From Crenobacter cavernae (GTDB taxonomy: Bacteria; Pseudomonadota; Gammaproteobacteria; Burkholderiales; Chromobacteriaceae): a DNA stretch of 64,000 nt. Below are positions 50,873 to 61,500 of this stretch, piece after piece (positions within the stretch are counted from its first letter, which is position 1; every line of letters starts with the position of its first letter). The position numbers and the translations under genes were made by a program. Location of the stretch: the NCBI RefSeq assembly GCF_003355495.1, contig NZ_CP031337.1:873001-937000 (forward strand). The letters are read 5' to 3'. Under the pieces are notes generated by a model that saw only the letters and a list, made by a program, of their open reading frames with translations, ran no database searches and was not told the origin of the DNA.

Positions 50873-52321
50873 TCAGAGAACCGGCGCCTTCTGGTGCCAG
50901 TCGGTCGCTAGCTGGAACTGGTGCGCGACGTTCAGCATCTTCGCCTCGGCGAAGTAGTTGCCGATGATCTGCAGGCCGACCGGGCGGCCGTTGTCGGCGA
51001 AGCCGGCCGGCACGCTCATCGCCGGCAGGCCGGCGAGGTTGACCGACAGCGTGTAGACGTCCGACAGGTACATCTCGACCGGGTCGCTCGACTTCTCGCC
51101 GAGGTTGAACGCGGCGGTCGGCGCCACCGGGCCGAGGATCACGTCGCACTGCGCAAACGCGGCCTGGAAGTCGCCGGCGATCAGGCGGCGGATCTTCTGC
51201 GCCTTCAGATAGTACGCGTCGTAGTAGCCGTGGCTCAGCACATAGGTGCCGACCATGATGCGGCGCTTCACCTCGCTACCGAAGCCTTCGGCGCGCGTCT
51301 TCTCGTACATGTCGGCAAGGTCGCCGTACTCGGCGGCGCGGTGGCCATAGCGCACGCCGTCGTAGCGACTGAGGTTGGAGCTCGCCTCGGCCGGCGCGAT
51401 CACGTAGTAGGCCGGGATCGACAGCTCGGTGTTCGGCAGGCTGACCTCGACCACCTCGGCGCCGAGCGTCTTGAGTTCGGCTACCGCGTTCTCGATCACG
51501 CGCGCCACGTCGCTCGCCAGGCCGTCGGCGAAATATTCGCGCGGCAGGCCGACCCTGAGGCCGGCCAAGGGTTGGCCGAGCTCGCGGGTGTAGTCCTCGG
51601 CGGCGCGTTCAAGGCTGGTCGAATCGCGCTCGTCGAAGCCGGCGATCACGTTGAGCAACTGCGCGCAGTCCTCGGCGGTCTGCGCCATCGGGCCGCCCTG
51701 GTCCAAGGAACTCGCGTAGGCGACCATGCCGAAGCGGGAAACGACGCCGTAGGTCGGCTTGATGCCGGTGATGCCGCAGTGGCTCGCCGGCTGGCGGATC
51801 GAGCCGCCGGTGTCGGTGCCGAGCGCGGCCGGCGCCAGGCGCGCCGCGACCGCCGCGGCCGAGCCGCCGGAGCTGCCGCCCGGAATCGCCGCCAGGTCCC
51901 ACGGGTTCTTCACCGCGCCGTAGAAGCTGTTCTCGTTCGACGAGCCCATCGCGAACTCGTCCATATTGGTGCGGCCGAGCGTGACGAGGCCGGCGGCGCG
52001 GCACTTTTCGATCACCTGCGCGTCGTACGGCGAGACGAAGCCGTCGAGCATCTTCGAGCCGCAGCTGGTTCTCCAGCCTTGCTGGCAGAAGATGTCCTTG
52101 TACGCGATCGGCACGCCGGCAAGGAGCCCGGCGGCGCCGGCGGCGCGCGCCGCGTCGGCGGCACGGGCCTCGGCCAAGGTCTTGGCGGCGTCGACCGTGA
52201 TGAACGCGTTGAGCGTCGGGTTGAGCGCGTCGATGCGCGCCAGGTAGTCGGTGGCCAGCTCGGTGGCCGAGATCTCGCGCGCCGCAAGAGCGCGCGCCAG
52301 CGAAGTCAGGGTGCTGTTCAT
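50873..52321 (-). CDS. gatA: Asp/Glu-tRNA amidotransferase subunit A (amidase)
   Basis: Glutaminase/amidase subunit of GatCAB. A 482-residue amidase-signature protein; the Ser-cis-Ser-Lys triad lies in YKDIFC (Lys) and PGGSSGGSAAAVAARLAP with GTDTGGSIRQPAS. Two repeat copies (51572 in the Leu-Gly-Gln frame, 52169 as Leu-Ala-Glu). It follows gatC by 54 bp. Confidence 0.97.
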   Translation of the reverse strand: MNSTLTSLARALAAREISATELATDYLARIDALNPTLNAFITVDAAKTLAEARAADAARAAGAAGLLAGVPIAYKDIFCQQGWRTSCGSKMLDGFVSPYDAQVIEKCRAAGLVTLGRTNMDEFAMGSSNENSFYGAVKNPWDLAAIPGGSSGGSAAAVAARLAPAALGTDTGGSIRQPASHCGITGIKPTYGVVSRFGMVAYASSLDQGGPMAQTAEDCAQLLNVIAGFDERDSTSLERAAEDYTRELGQPLAGLRVGLPREYFADGLASDVARVIENAVAELKTLGAEVVEVSLPNTELSIPAYYVIAPAEASSNLSRYDGVRYGHRAAEYGDLADMYEKTRAEGFGSEVKRRIMVGTYVLSHGYYDAYYLKAQKIRRLIAGDFQAAFAQCDVILGPVAPTAAFNLGEKSSDPVEMYLSDVYTLSVNLAGLPAMSVPAGFADNGRPVGLQIIGNYFAEAKMLNVAHQFQLATDWHQKAPVL

Positions 52322-52375
52322 GATGTTGTCAGATCGGGGCGTTAGGCTGCGCGTGCGCTGAACGGCACGCGCCGC

Positions 52376-52663
52376 TCATTCGATGACTTTGGGAACCAGG
52401 TAGAGGCCGGCTTCCACCTGCGGGGCGACCGCCTGGAAGGCGTCGCGGCGGTTGCTTGCGGTCACGGCGTCGTCGCGCAGACGGAGACTGACGTCCTGCG
52501 GGTGGGCCATCGGTTCGATACCGTCGGTATCGACCGCGTTCATCTTCTCGATCAGGCCGAAAATGCGGTTCAAATCGGCGCCGACCGCCTCGATTTCGGC
52601 ACCGGAAACCTTGATCCGGGCGAGCTTGGCGATGCGGGCGACATCCTCGTGGGTCAGCGACAT
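52376..52663 (-). CDS. gatC: Asp/Glu-tRNA amidotransferase subunit C
   Basis: A 95-residue subunit that stabilises GatA-GatB: MSLTHEDVARIAKLARIKVSG and the central IEKMNAVDTDGIEPMAHP are typical. First gene of gatCAB, divergent from mreB across a 187-bp gap whose AT-rich part (52670-52730) should hold both promoters. Confidence 0.96.
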   Translation of the reverse strand: MSLTHEDVARIAKLARIKVSGAEIEAVGADLNRIFGLIEKMNAVDTDGIEPMAHPQDVSLRLRDDAVTASNRRDAFQAVAPQVEAGLYLVPKVIE

Positions 52664-52682
52664 GGCGTCCTCGTCAAAACCT

Positions 52683-52711
52683 TTAATAATTCAAGATTTG
52701 TAGGGTATCAT
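52683..52711 (+). promoter_or_regulatory. Possible mreB promoter
   Basis: TTAATA and TATCAT with 17-bp spacing in the AT-rich part of the gatC-mreB gap. It would give a leader of about 130 nt. The -35 matches four of six bases. Confidence 0.4.
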
Positions 52712-52850
52712 AACCGGCTTTATCATCCCAAGATTGCAAGCGGTCCGCCGCATCGATTCGCCCCCGGAACCGCCCGGACGCTGTCGTCATATGCGGGCCG
52801 CTCGAAGTGCCGCCTTAGGCTCATAACTAACGAATAACCAGGAACGCCCA

Positions 52851-53894
52851 ATGCTTCGTTCGCTGACCGGCTACTTTTCCAACGATCTCGCTATCGACCT
52901 CGGCACGGCCAACACCCTGATCTACATGCGCGGCAAGGGCATCGTGCTGGACGAACCGTCGGTGGTCGCCATTCACAACGACGCGCCGACCAACAAGAAA
53001 TCGATCCTTGCCGTCGGCGTCGAAGCGAAAAAGATGCTCGGCCGCACCCCCGGCTCGATCCAGGCGATCCGCCCGATGAAGGACGGCGTGATCGCCGACT
53101 TCACCGTCACCGAGCAGATGCTCAAGCAGTTCATCAAACGCGTGAACCCGAGCCGCTTCTTCGCCGCCAGCCCGCGCATCGTGATCTGCGTGCCCTGCGG
53201 TTCGACCCAGGTCGAGCGCCGCGCGATCAAGGATTCGGCGCTGGCCGCCGGCGCGCGCCGCGTCGAACTGATCGAAGAGCCGATGGCCGCCGCGATCGGC
53301 GCCGGCCTGCCGGTCGAAGAGCCGACCGGCTCGATGGTGGTCGACGTCGGCGGCGGCACCACCGAGGTCGGCATCATTTCGCTGGGCGGCGTGGTGTACT
53401 CGAATTCGGTGCGCGTCGGCGGCGACAAGTTCGACGAGTCGATCATCAACTACATCCGCCGCAACTACGGCATGCTGATCGGCGAGACCACCGCCGAGGA
53501 CATCAAGAAGACCATCGGCTCGGCCTTCCCGGGCGCCGAGGTGCGCGAGATGGAAGTGAAGGGCCGCAACCTGGCCGAGGGCATCCCGCGCGCGTTCACC
53601 GTGTCGAGCAACGAGATCCTCGAAGCGCTGACCGAGCCCTTGAACCAGATCGTGTCCGCGGTGAAGATCGCGCTCGAACAGACCCCGCCGGAATTGGGCG
53701 CCGACATCGCCGACAAGGGCATGGTGCTGACCGGCGGCGGCGCGCTGTTGAAGGACATCGACCGTCTGTTGGCCGAGGAAACCGGTCTGCCGGTGTTCGT
53801 CGCCGAAGAGCCGCTGACCTGCGTCGTACGCGGCTCGGGCAAGGCGCTCGACAAGATGGACAAGATCGGCACCATCTTCACCAACGTGCCCTGA
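52851..53894 (+). CDS. mreB: Rod-shape determining actin homologue MreB
   Basis: Cytoplasmic actin-like filament that guides lateral wall synthesis. A 347-residue protein with NDLAIDLGTANTLIYMRGKG (phosphate 1), VVDVGGGTTEVGIISLGG (phosphate 2) and the adenosine motif VLTGGGALLKDID. A Leu-Ala-Glu repeat lies at 53769. First gene of mreBCD-mrdA-rodA. Confidence 0.98.
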   Translation: MLRSLTGYFSNDLAIDLGTANTLIYMRGKGIVLDEPSVVAIHNDAPTNKKSILAVGVEAKKMLGRTPGSIQAIRPMKDGVIADFTVTEQMLKQFIKRVNPSRFFAASPRIVICVPCGSTQVERRAIKDSALAAGARRVELIEEPMAAAIGAGLPVEEPTGSMVVDVGGGTTEVGIISLGGVVYSNSVRVGGDKFDESIINYIRRNYGMLIGETTAEDIKKTIGSAFPGAEVREMEVKGRNLAEGIPRAFTVSSNEILEALTEPLNQIVSAVKIALEQTPPELGADIADKGMVLTGGGALLKDIDRLLAEETGLPVFVAEEPLTCVVRGSGKALDKMDKIGTIFTNVP

Positions 53895-53907
53895 CTCGTG
53901 ACCATCC

Positions 53908-53929
53908 ACGCCGCCCGCCCGGGCGGCGT
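53908..53929 (+). terminator. Terminator-like hairpin between mreB and mreC
   Basis: ACGCCGCCC / GGGCGGCGT forms a 9-bp stem with a GCCC loop followed by CTTTGTGT. The T run is poor, which would allow partial read-through and give more mreB than mreCD transcript. Confidence 0.55.
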
Positions 53930-53937
53930 CTTTGTGT

Positions 53938-54798
53938 ATGAATTTCACCAATACGCCCAGCTTCATCAGCCACGGGCCGCGCCCGGGGCTGCGCCTCACG
54001 CTCGCCGTCGTGGCGTCGGTCGCGCTGCTCGTCGGCGACGCCCGTCTCGGCCTGATGGACCCCGCCCGCGAGGCGCTGTCGGTCGCGCTCTACCCCTTGC
54101 AGTGGGTGGTCAACGCGCCGCTGTCCGGCGCGCAGCACGCGAGTGAATTCTTCGCCGACCAGACCCGTCTAAAGCAGGAAAACGCGCGGCTGAAAACGCG
54201 CGAGCTGAAACTGTCGGCGCAGCTGGCCGAGCTTGCCACCGTGAAGAACGAACTGGCCGAGCTCAAGGCGATGAACGCGTTGCGTGCACAGCGCGCCGAA
54301 AAGAGCCTGTTGGCCGAGGTGCTGTACACCGGCCGCGACCCGTTCTCGTACAAGATCATCATCGACAAGGGCCAGGACGCCGGCCTCGTGGCCGGCCAGC
54401 CGGTCGTCGGCGATGCGGGCCTGATCGGCCAGATCACGCGCGTGCAGCCATTGACCGCCGAGGTGACGCTCGTCATCAACAAGGACCAGATGGTGCCGGT
54501 GATGGTCGAGCGCACCGGCGTGCGTGCGATCCTGTACGGCTACGGCGGCGGCGTCGAGCTGCGCTATCTGCCGGTCCACGCCGACCTGGTGATCGGCGAC
54601 CGGCTCGTCACCTCGGGCATCGACGGCGTCTACCCGGCCGGGCTGCCGGTCGCGCGCGTCACCAAGGTCGAACGCAAGCCCGGCGCCGCCTTCCTGCAGG
54701 TGGCCAGCCTGCCGGTCGACGGCGTCTACCGCCAGCGCTACGTGCTCGCGCTCGATACCGGCGCGAACCGTCCGCCGGCCCCGCAACCGCAACCGTAA
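53938..54798 (+). CDS. mreC: Rod-shape determining protein MreC
   Basis: Bitopic periplasmic scaffold of the elongasome, 286 residues. One membrane helix (LRLTLAVVASVALLVGD), a coiled coil (FFADQTRLKQENARLKTREL, ELAELKAMNALRAQ), then the beta domain (VVGDAGLIGQITRVQPLTAEV). The ATG at 53938 was chosen; a TTG two codons earlier is possible and no clear Shine-Dalgarno is present. Confidence 0.95.
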   Translation: MNFTNTPSFISHGPRPGLRLTLAVVASVALLVGDARLGLMDPAREALSVALYPLQWVVNAPLSGAQHASEFFADQTRLKQENARLKTRELKLSAQLAELATVKNELAELKAMNALRAQRAEKSLLAEVLYTGRDPFSYKIIIDKGQDAGLVAGQPVVGDAGLIGQITRVQPLTAEVTLVINKDQMVPVMVERTGVRAILYGYGGGVELRYLPVHADLVIGDRLVTSGIDGVYPAGLPVARVTKVERKPGAAFLQVASLPVDGVYRQRYVLALDTGANRPPAPQPQP

Positions 54799-54802
54799 AA
54801 CC

Positions 54803-55300
54803 ATGGACCGACCCCAGGAACTCGTGAAGCCGGTCAAGCGCCGCTTCATCTATCTGACCTTCGCGCTGGCGATGCTGGTCGAACTGGTGCCGCTGCCGTC
54901 CGGCTCGACGCGCTGGCTGCCCGACTTCGTCGGCCTGTTGCTCCTCTACTGGGTGATCAACCTGCCGAGTCGCGTCAACATCGGCACCGCGTTCGCGCTA
55001 GGGCTGATCGCCGACGTCGCGACCGCCGGCTTGTTTGGCCAGCACGCGCTCGCCTACTCGATCACCGCCTACCTCGCGCTGTTGCGCCAGCGGCAGCTGG
55101 TGATGTTCAACCTCGGCCAACAGGCGCTCGCCGTGCTCGCGTTGATGCTGACCAACCAGGCGATCATGGTCGTCGTGCGCATGATCACCGGCGCCGCCTT
55201 CGTCGGCTGGGGCTACTTCCTGCCGCCCTTGATCGGCGCGCTGCTGTGGCCGCTGTTGACCAAGCTCTTGGTCCTCCCCTACCGGCGCCATTCGCTGTAA
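54803..55300 (+). CDS. mreD: Rod-shape determining protein MreD
   Basis: A 165-residue inner-membrane protein with about five helices, including LTFALAMLVELVPLPSG and LPDFVGLLLLYWVINLP. The segment GLIADVATAGLFGQHALAYS is a conserved MreD region. It lies 4 bp after mreC. Confidence 0.93.
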   Translation: MDRPQELVKPVKRRFIYLTFALAMLVELVPLPSGSTRWLPDFVGLLLLYWVINLPSRVNIGTAFALGLIADVATAGLFGQHALAYSITAYLALLRQRQLVMFNLGQQALAVLALMLTNQAIMVVVRMITGAAFVGWGYFLPPLIGALLWPLLTKLLVLPYRRHSL

Positions 55301-55308
55301 GCCCCGCC

Positions 55309-57303
55309 ATGCGCCCGACCCGCTTCAAGAACGCCCAGGCCGAAGAAAACCAGCTGCAACTGCGGCTGGTCGTCGCCTACGGCTTCATGATCCTGATGTT
55401 CCTGCTGCTCGCGGCGCGCTTCGTGTGGCTGCAGGTGCTGCAGTACGACCACTTCTCGACGCTCGCGCAGAACAACCGCATCTCGCTGGTGCCGATCCTG
55501 CCCAACCGCGGGCTGATCCTCGACCGCAACGGCGTCGTGCTCGCGCAGAACTACTCGGCGTACACGCTCGAGGTCACGCCGTCCAAGACCAACGGCCTCG
55601 ATGCGACCGTCGCCGAGCTGGCCAAGATCGTCGAGATCACGCCGCGCGATACCAAGCGCTTCAAGAAATTCCTGTCGGAGAGTAAGGAATTCGAGCCGGT
55701 GCCGCTGAAGATGAAGCTCACCGAGGAGGAGACCGCTCGCGTCGCCGCCCACGCGTGGCGCTTCCCCGGCGTCGAGGTCAAGGCGCGCCTGTTCCGCGAC
55801 TACCCGTACCGCGAGCTGACCAGCCACGTGATCGGCTACATCGGCCGCATCAACCAGAAGGACCAGGAAAAGCTCGAGGAAGAGGGCAAGACCGCCAACT
55901 ACCGCGGCGGCAACTACATCGGCAAGCTCGGCCTCGAGAAGGTCTACGAGGACGAGCTGCACGGCACGGCGGGCTTCGAGGAGATGGAGACCGACGCCGG
56001 CGGCCGCGCGATCCGTAGCTTGCGCCGCACGCCGCCGACGCACGGCAACAATCTGAAACTGGCGCTCGACATCCGGTTGCAGGAGCTGGCCGACAATCTG
56101 TTCGGCGCGCGACGCGGCGCGCTGGTCGCGATCGACCCGCAGACCGGCGGCGTGCTCGCCTTCCTGTCCAAGCCTGGCTTCGACCCGGCGCTGTTCATCG
56201 ACGGCATCGACACCGCGACGTGGAAGGCGCTGAACGAGGACTGGGAAAAACCGCTGGTCAACCGCGCGCTGCGCGGCGTCTACCCGCCGGGCTCGACCTT
56301 CAAACCGTTCATGGCGATGGCGGCGCTCGAGTCGGGCTCGATCACGCAGACCGCCGTCCGCCCGGCGCCCGGCTTCTTCACGCTGCCCGGCTCCAGCCAC
56401 CGCTTCCGCGACTCCAAACCGGCCGGCAACGGCTCGGCCAACCTCGCGCGCGCGATCCAGGTGTCGAGCGACACCTTCTTCTACAAGCTCGCGTGGGACA
56501 TGGGCATCGACAAGATCCACCCGTACCTGGCCGAGTTCGGCCTCGGCAAAAGGACCGGCATCGACCTCGACGGCGAGGCGATCGGCGTGCTGCCGTCGAA
56601 GGAATGGAAGGCGAAGCGCTTCGCCAAGCACCCGGAGAACGTGCGCCGCTGGTACCCGGCCGACGTGGTCAGCATCGGCATCGGCCAGGGCTTCAACGCG
56701 TACACGCCGCTGCAGATGGCCCAGGCGACCGCGGTCATGGCCAACGACGGCGTCGTGTTCAAGCCGCACCTGGTGCGCGAGGTGGCAGACGCCAAGTCCG
56801 GCAAGTCGCGCGCGATCGAACCTGACGCGCAGCGCACGCTGGCGTTCAAGCACGACAATTTCGAATACGTGAAGCGCGGCATGGAGAACGTGCTCAAGCC
56901 GGGCGGCACCGCGTGGCGCATCGGCCAGAACCTGCCGTACACGATGGCCGGCAAGACCGGCACCGCGCAGGTGGTGCAGATCAAGCAGGGCGCCAAGTAC
57001 AGCGCCGCCGCGACCGCCGAACGCTTCCGCGACCACTCGTGGTTCATCGCGTTCGCGCCGGTCGAAAAACCCAAGATCGCGATCGCCGTCATCGTAGAGA
57101 ACGCCGGCTTCGGCGCCGCCGCCGCCGCGCCGATCACCCGCGCGCTGTTCGACTTCTACCTGAGCGGCAAGGTGCCGGCCGACCTCGCCGGATCGCTCAG
57201 GACGGTCAGGACCGAGGTCGTCAGCGCCACCGAAGCCTCGCAGGCCCAGGCCGCGCGCGCCGCCGCCGAACAGGAGAGCGCAAATGCAGCCCCATCTCCT
57301 TAA
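55309..57303 (+). CDS. mrdA: Elongation transpeptidase PBP2
   Basis: Class B penicillin-binding protein acting with RodA in lateral wall growth. A 664-residue protein with one membrane anchor (GFMILMFLLLAARFVWLQVL), a pedestal domain, SxxK with Ser329 and Lys332 (PGSTFKPF), SxD at 386-388 (SSD), and KTG in GKTGTAQVVQ. The start MRPTRFKN is 9 bp after mreD; the longer frame into mreD was rejected. Overlaps rodA by 20 bp. Confidence 0.97.
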   Translation: MRPTRFKNAQAEENQLQLRLVVAYGFMILMFLLLAARFVWLQVLQYDHFSTLAQNNRISLVPILPNRGLILDRNGVVLAQNYSAYTLEVTPSKTNGLDATVAELAKIVEITPRDTKRFKKFLSESKEFEPVPLKMKLTEEETARVAAHAWRFPGVEVKARLFRDYPYRELTSHVIGYIGRINQKDQEKLEEEGKTANYRGGNYIGKLGLEKVYEDELHGTAGFEEMETDAGGRAIRSLRRTPPTHGNNLKLALDIRLQELADNLFGARRGALVAIDPQTGGVLAFLSKPGFDPALFIDGIDTATWKALNEDWEKPLVNRALRGVYPPGSTFKPFMAMAALESGSITQTAVRPAPGFFTLPGSSHRFRDSKPAGNGSANLARAIQVSSDTFFYKLAWDMGIDKIHPYLAEFGLGKRTGIDLDGEAIGVLPSKEWKAKRFAKHPENVRRWYPADVVSIGIGQGFNAYTPLQMAQATAVMANDGVVFKPHLVREVADAKSGKSRAIEPDAQRTLAFKHDNFEYVKRGMENVLKPGGTAWRIGQNLPYTMAGKTGTAQVVQIKQGAKYSAAATAERFRDHSWFIAFAPVEKPKIAIAVIVENAGFGAAAAAPITRALFDFYLSGKVPADLAGSLRTVRTEVVSATEASQAQAARAAAEQESANAAPSP

Positions 57304-58378
57304 ACGCCTCTGGGGCTTCGTCAAGGGGCCGCTCGACGGCCCGCTGATGCTGTTCCTCGGACTCATCTATCTGTTGAGCCTGTTCGTGCTGTATTCGGCG
57401 TCGAACCAGTCGTTCTACCGGCTAGACGACAAGTTCGTCTACACCGCGCTCGGTCTGGTCGTGATGTGGGGGCTCGCCTACGTGCGCCCGCAGACGGTGA
57501 TGAACTTCGCGCCGCCGATCTACGTCGTCGGCGTGTTGCTGTTGATCGGCGTCGACCTGTTCGGCGTCATCGTCAACGGCTCGCAGCGCTGGCTGAATAT
57601 CGGCGTGACGCGCATCCAGCCGTCGGAAATCATGAAGATCGCGCTGCCGATGATGCTCGCGTGGTACTTCCAGAAGAACGAACTGAACCTGCGCTGGTGG
57701 CACTACCTCGTCGCCGCGACGCTGATCGCGGCGCCCGGCGCGCTGATCCTCAAGCAGCCCGACCTCGGCACCGCGACGCTGATCATGGCGTCGGGCTTCT
57801 TCGTGCTGTTCTTCGCTGGCCTGTCGTGGAAGCTGATCTTCGGCGGCATCGGCCTGTTCGCCGCCAGCCTGCCCATCGTGTGGAACCTGATGCACGACTA
57901 CCAGCGCCGCCGCGTGCTGACCTTGATCGACCCGACTCAGGACCCGCTCGGCGATGGCTACCACATCATCCAGTCGATGATCGCGATCGGCTCGGGCGGG
58001 CCGTGGGGCAAGGGCTGGCTGAACGGCACGCAGACCCACCTCGACTACATCCCCGAGCGCACCACCGACTTCATCTTCGCCGTGTACTCGGAAGAATTCG
58101 GCCTGGTCGGCAACATCGTGCTGTTGGTCCTTTATCTTCTCGTCATCAGCCGCGGCCTGATGATCACCGCGCGCGCGCCAACGCTGTACGGCCGGCTGAT
58201 CGGCGGCGCGCTGACGCTGACCTTCTTCACCTACGCCTTCGTCAACATGGGCATGGTGTCCGGCATCCTGCCGGTGGTCGGCGTGCCGTTGCCGCTCGTG
58301 TCCTACGGCGGCACCGCGACGCTGACCATCCTGATCGCGATGGGCATGCTGATGAGCATAGGCAGCCAGCGGCGCTGA
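57284..58378 (+). CDS. rodA: Peptidoglycan glycosyltransferase RodA (SEDS family)
   Basis: SEDS polymerase partner of PBP2. A 364-residue protein with about ten membrane helices; GSQRWLNIGVTRIQPSEIMK, LKQPDLGTATLIMASG and LPLVSYGGTATLTILIAMG are the conserved segments. It starts inside mrdA, so translation is coupled, and a strong terminator follows. Confidence 0.97.
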   Translation: MQPHLLKRLWGFVKGPLDGPLMLFLGLIYLLSLFVLYSASNQSFYRLDDKFVYTALGLVVMWGLAYVRPQTVMNFAPPIYVVGVLLLIGVDLFGVIVNGSQRWLNIGVTRIQPSEIMKIALPMMLAWYFQKNELNLRWWHYLVAATLIAAPGALILKQPDLGTATLIMASGFFVLFFAGLSWKLIFGGIGLFAASLPIVWNLMHDYQRRRVLTLIDPTQDPLGDGYHIIQSMIAIGSGGPWGKGWLNGTQTHLDYIPERTTDFIFAVYSEEFGLVGNIVLLVLYLLVISRGLMITARAPTLYGRLIGGALTLTFFTYAFVNMGMVSGILPVVGVPLPLVSYGGTATLTILIAMGMLMSIGSQRR

Positions 58379-58394
58379 GCTGACCGCCAAACAT

Positions 58395-58421
58395 AAAAGC
58401 TCGGCCAGGCCGAGCTTTTTT
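58395..58421. terminator. Terminator after rodA, related to the uptake-like repeat
   Basis: AAAAGCTCGGCC and GGCCGAGCTTTT form a 12-bp stem with a single-base centre (functionally a shorter stem and loop), then more T. It looks like the palindromes at 19720 and 21768 with the central AACGTT reduced, so the 9-mers are incomplete. Confidence 0.85.
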
Positions 58422-58444
58422 CATGCCTATGCCGGCCAGACAAA

Positions 58445-58466
58445 AAGGCCGGCGAGAGCCGGCCTT
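58445..58466 (-). terminator. Terminator of the autotransporter gene
   Basis: Minus strand: AAGGCCGGC / GCCGGCCTT with a TCTC loop, followed by TTT. A second 9-bp hairpin (GGAACGCCT / AGGCGTTCC, 58476-58496) lies just before it, so two hairpins follow the stop codon. Confidence 0.85.
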
Positions 58467-58505
58467 GTCAGAATGGGAACGCCTGTCAGGCGTTCCTTAT
58501 GTGCA

Positions 58506-61500
58506 TCAGAAACGGATGCGCAGCCCCGCCGTCGCACCGAACTCGCTGCGGCCCGACCCCACCTCGCCGTTCAGGCCGAAGTAGGCGTAGGAGCGCCGAT
58601 CAAGCTGTACCGTCCCGTTCAGCGACGCCTGCACGAAATCGCGGCCGCTGCGCGGCGCGACCACCGTGAGGCGCTCGCCCGCCAGACGCGCCTGGACGGC
58701 CGGCTGGCCCTCATCGCCGATATCACGCCCCACCGCGACGCTGAACTGGTAGGTGAAGGAATCCGCCAGCGGGTCCTTGACCGGCGAGCCGCCCGACAGG
58801 CCAGCCAGCACACGGGAGCCGTTGGCCGAGTAGTCCTGCAGCGACAGTGCGGCCGCGGACGCCGTGCCCTCGCCTGCGCCGTCGCGCCTGGACTGTTGCC
58901 ACAGCGCGCGGGCGAACGGTTCGAGCGACATCCCGCCGGCCTCGAGCGGCAGACGCACGCCGACACCGAGCAGTGCCTCCTTGCCGTTGGCGGCCGTCTC
59001 GAAGACGCCGGCCTGCTGCAGCGGATCGCTACGCTGCGTCTTCCAACGGCTATAGCCGTAGGCCGCGATGCCGTCGACGATGAAGTCGCCGGCGCCGACC
59101 TGGCCGTAGACGAAGGCCATCGTAGCGTCGACCGAACCGGAGCCCGCGTCGGCCGTCACATGGTTGCGCGCATACGAGACGCCTGCGCCGAGACGGCTCT
59201 TCGTCGCGCCGTTGCCGTACAGGTCGCGACCGAGCGTGTACTGGTCACGCTTGGTGCGATAACCGGACGCGTATTCGTCGGCGTCGAAGTCGCCGCGACT
59301 GGTCGAGACGTCGAGCCACAGATCCTGTTCGGCGCTGAGGTCGTTGCCGATCGCCGCGGTCGAACCGAGACGTCCGGCCACCTGGTTTTGCAAGGCACGA
59401 CCCGCCTGCGGCGCGGCCGCCGCGAGCGCACCGTGGACTTCGCCGGACAGCCTACGGGCCAGATCCGGCATCGCGCCGCCGCTGACGCCCGCCACCGCAT
59501 ACAGCAGTTCGCTCTGCGTTGCCGTGGCGCTGCCGTCGTCCTGATGCGTGAGCAGCTTGTCGAGCACCCCGCCGGCCGACTGGGCATTGACGTTGCCCCT
59601 GCCGTTGCGCAGATAAGCGGCGTAGGACGTCGGCGTCAGCGCCAGGTCCACGCTGTTGCTGCCGCGCATATTGTAGAAGGCGGTGAAGCGGGTATCCGCA
59701 GCCAGGCCGCTCGCCGGCTGGGTCAGCGTATCGAAACGGCCGACGACGCCGCCGTCGGCGGTGACGATGCGGAACAGGTCGCCCACCGACGGCGTGAAGG
59801 TGTTGTTCGCGCTGCCGGTGATGCCGCGCAGCTGCGGTGCCAGCGTGACGTTGTCGTTGATGATGAACTGGCCGCCGGTGATCTCGAGGTGCGAGTAGTG
59901 GCCCGCGCCGTTGCCGATGGTCGTCCCGTCGATGTCCTCCTGGAAGGTGCTGCCGGCGAGCATCGTGGTGGTGCCGCTCTGGGTCAGGAGGCCCGGCGAG
60001 TTGCCCGGTGCCAGCGTACCGTTCACGGTCATGTCGCCGTTGATCTGACCGGTACCGCGCAGCGTGCCGGCCGCGTACACCAGCACCCAGCTGTTGAGGG
60101 CACCGTTGGCGCGCAGCATGCCGTCCTGGACGCAGGTCCCGTTGTTCAGGGTCGCGCTGCCGGTCATGTTCAGCGTGCCGGAGCCGGTCTTGTTGAAGCA
60201 GCCGCTGCTGCCGCCGTCGCTGATGGTGCCGGACAGCAGGGCGGTGGTGCCCGCGTCGACCCTGGCCTGCGAATTGCCCGAGACCAGCACCTGCTGGTTG
60301 GCCGCGAGCGTCTCCGTGGTGTGCAGCGTACCGCCGTTCAGCAGCACGGTGCCGGTTCCGAGCGACGAACCGTCGGCCACCTGCACGTCGCCGCCGTTGA
60401 TGGTGGTGCCGCCGCTGTAGGTGTTGGTGCCGGTCAGCACCAGCGTGCCGGTACCGGCCTTAAACAGTCGGCCGCTGCCGTCGATGCCGCCGTTCTGGGT
60501 GAAGGTGGTGCCGGCGTCGGTCAGCAGCTGGCTGTTCGACAGCAGGGTGATCTTGCGGTCGGTGCCCATGTTCGCCGTGGTCTGCAGTGTGCCGCCGTTG
60601 AGGGTGATGTCACCGGATGCATCGCCGAGCGCCGCGTCGGAAGCGACCTGCAGGATCCCGTCGTTGACGACGGTGCCGCCGTGGTAGGTGTTCTCGCCAT
60701 CCAGCGTCAGCGTACCCGCGCCGTTCTTGATCAGCGGCCCGTTGCCGGAAACCGTGCCGGTACTGCTCAGCGCCTTGCCTGTCGCGACGTCCAGCCTGCC
60801 CTCGCCGGCCAGCGCGATGTCGCGCGCGGTGGAGAAGCTCTCGGCGACCTTGAGCGTGCCGTTGTTCAGGCTCAGCCCGCCGCTCGCCGCACCCAATGCA
60901 CCGTTGGACGCGATCTGCACCACGCCGCCGTTGATGGCCGTGCCGCCGCTGTAGTTATTGACCCCTGACAAGGTCAGCGTGCCGCTGCCGGTCTTGCTCA
61001 GGCCGCCGGTCCCGCCGATGTCGCCCGAGAAGGTGCTGCTGCCGTTGTCGCCGCCGGTGTTAAGGTTGGCCGAGCCCAGCGCAACGTTGCCGGCGCCGGC
61101 CAGCGAGCCGATGCTCTGGTCGAAGCCGTCAAGGTCCAGCGTCGCGCCCGACGCGACGGTGACGGCCGAATCCTGCGGCAGCGCACCCGCCTTGCCGGCC
61201 TTGAGCGTGCCGCCGTCCACGTGGGTGGCGCCGCTGTAGCCGTTGTCGCCGGACAAGGTCAGCGTGCCGCTGCCGGTCTTGCTCAGCCCGCCGGTGCCGG
61301 CGATGTCGCCCGAGAAGGTGGTGCTGCCGTTGTCTGCGCCGGTCGTGAGCTTGGCCGAGCCCAGCGCCACGTCGCCGGCGCCGGCCAGCGAGCCGATGGT
61401 CTGGTCGTGGCCGTCAAGGTCCAGCGTCGCGCTCTCCGCCACGGTGACGGCCGAATCCTTAGCCAGCGCATCGGCCTTGCAGGCCTTGAGCGTACCGGCG

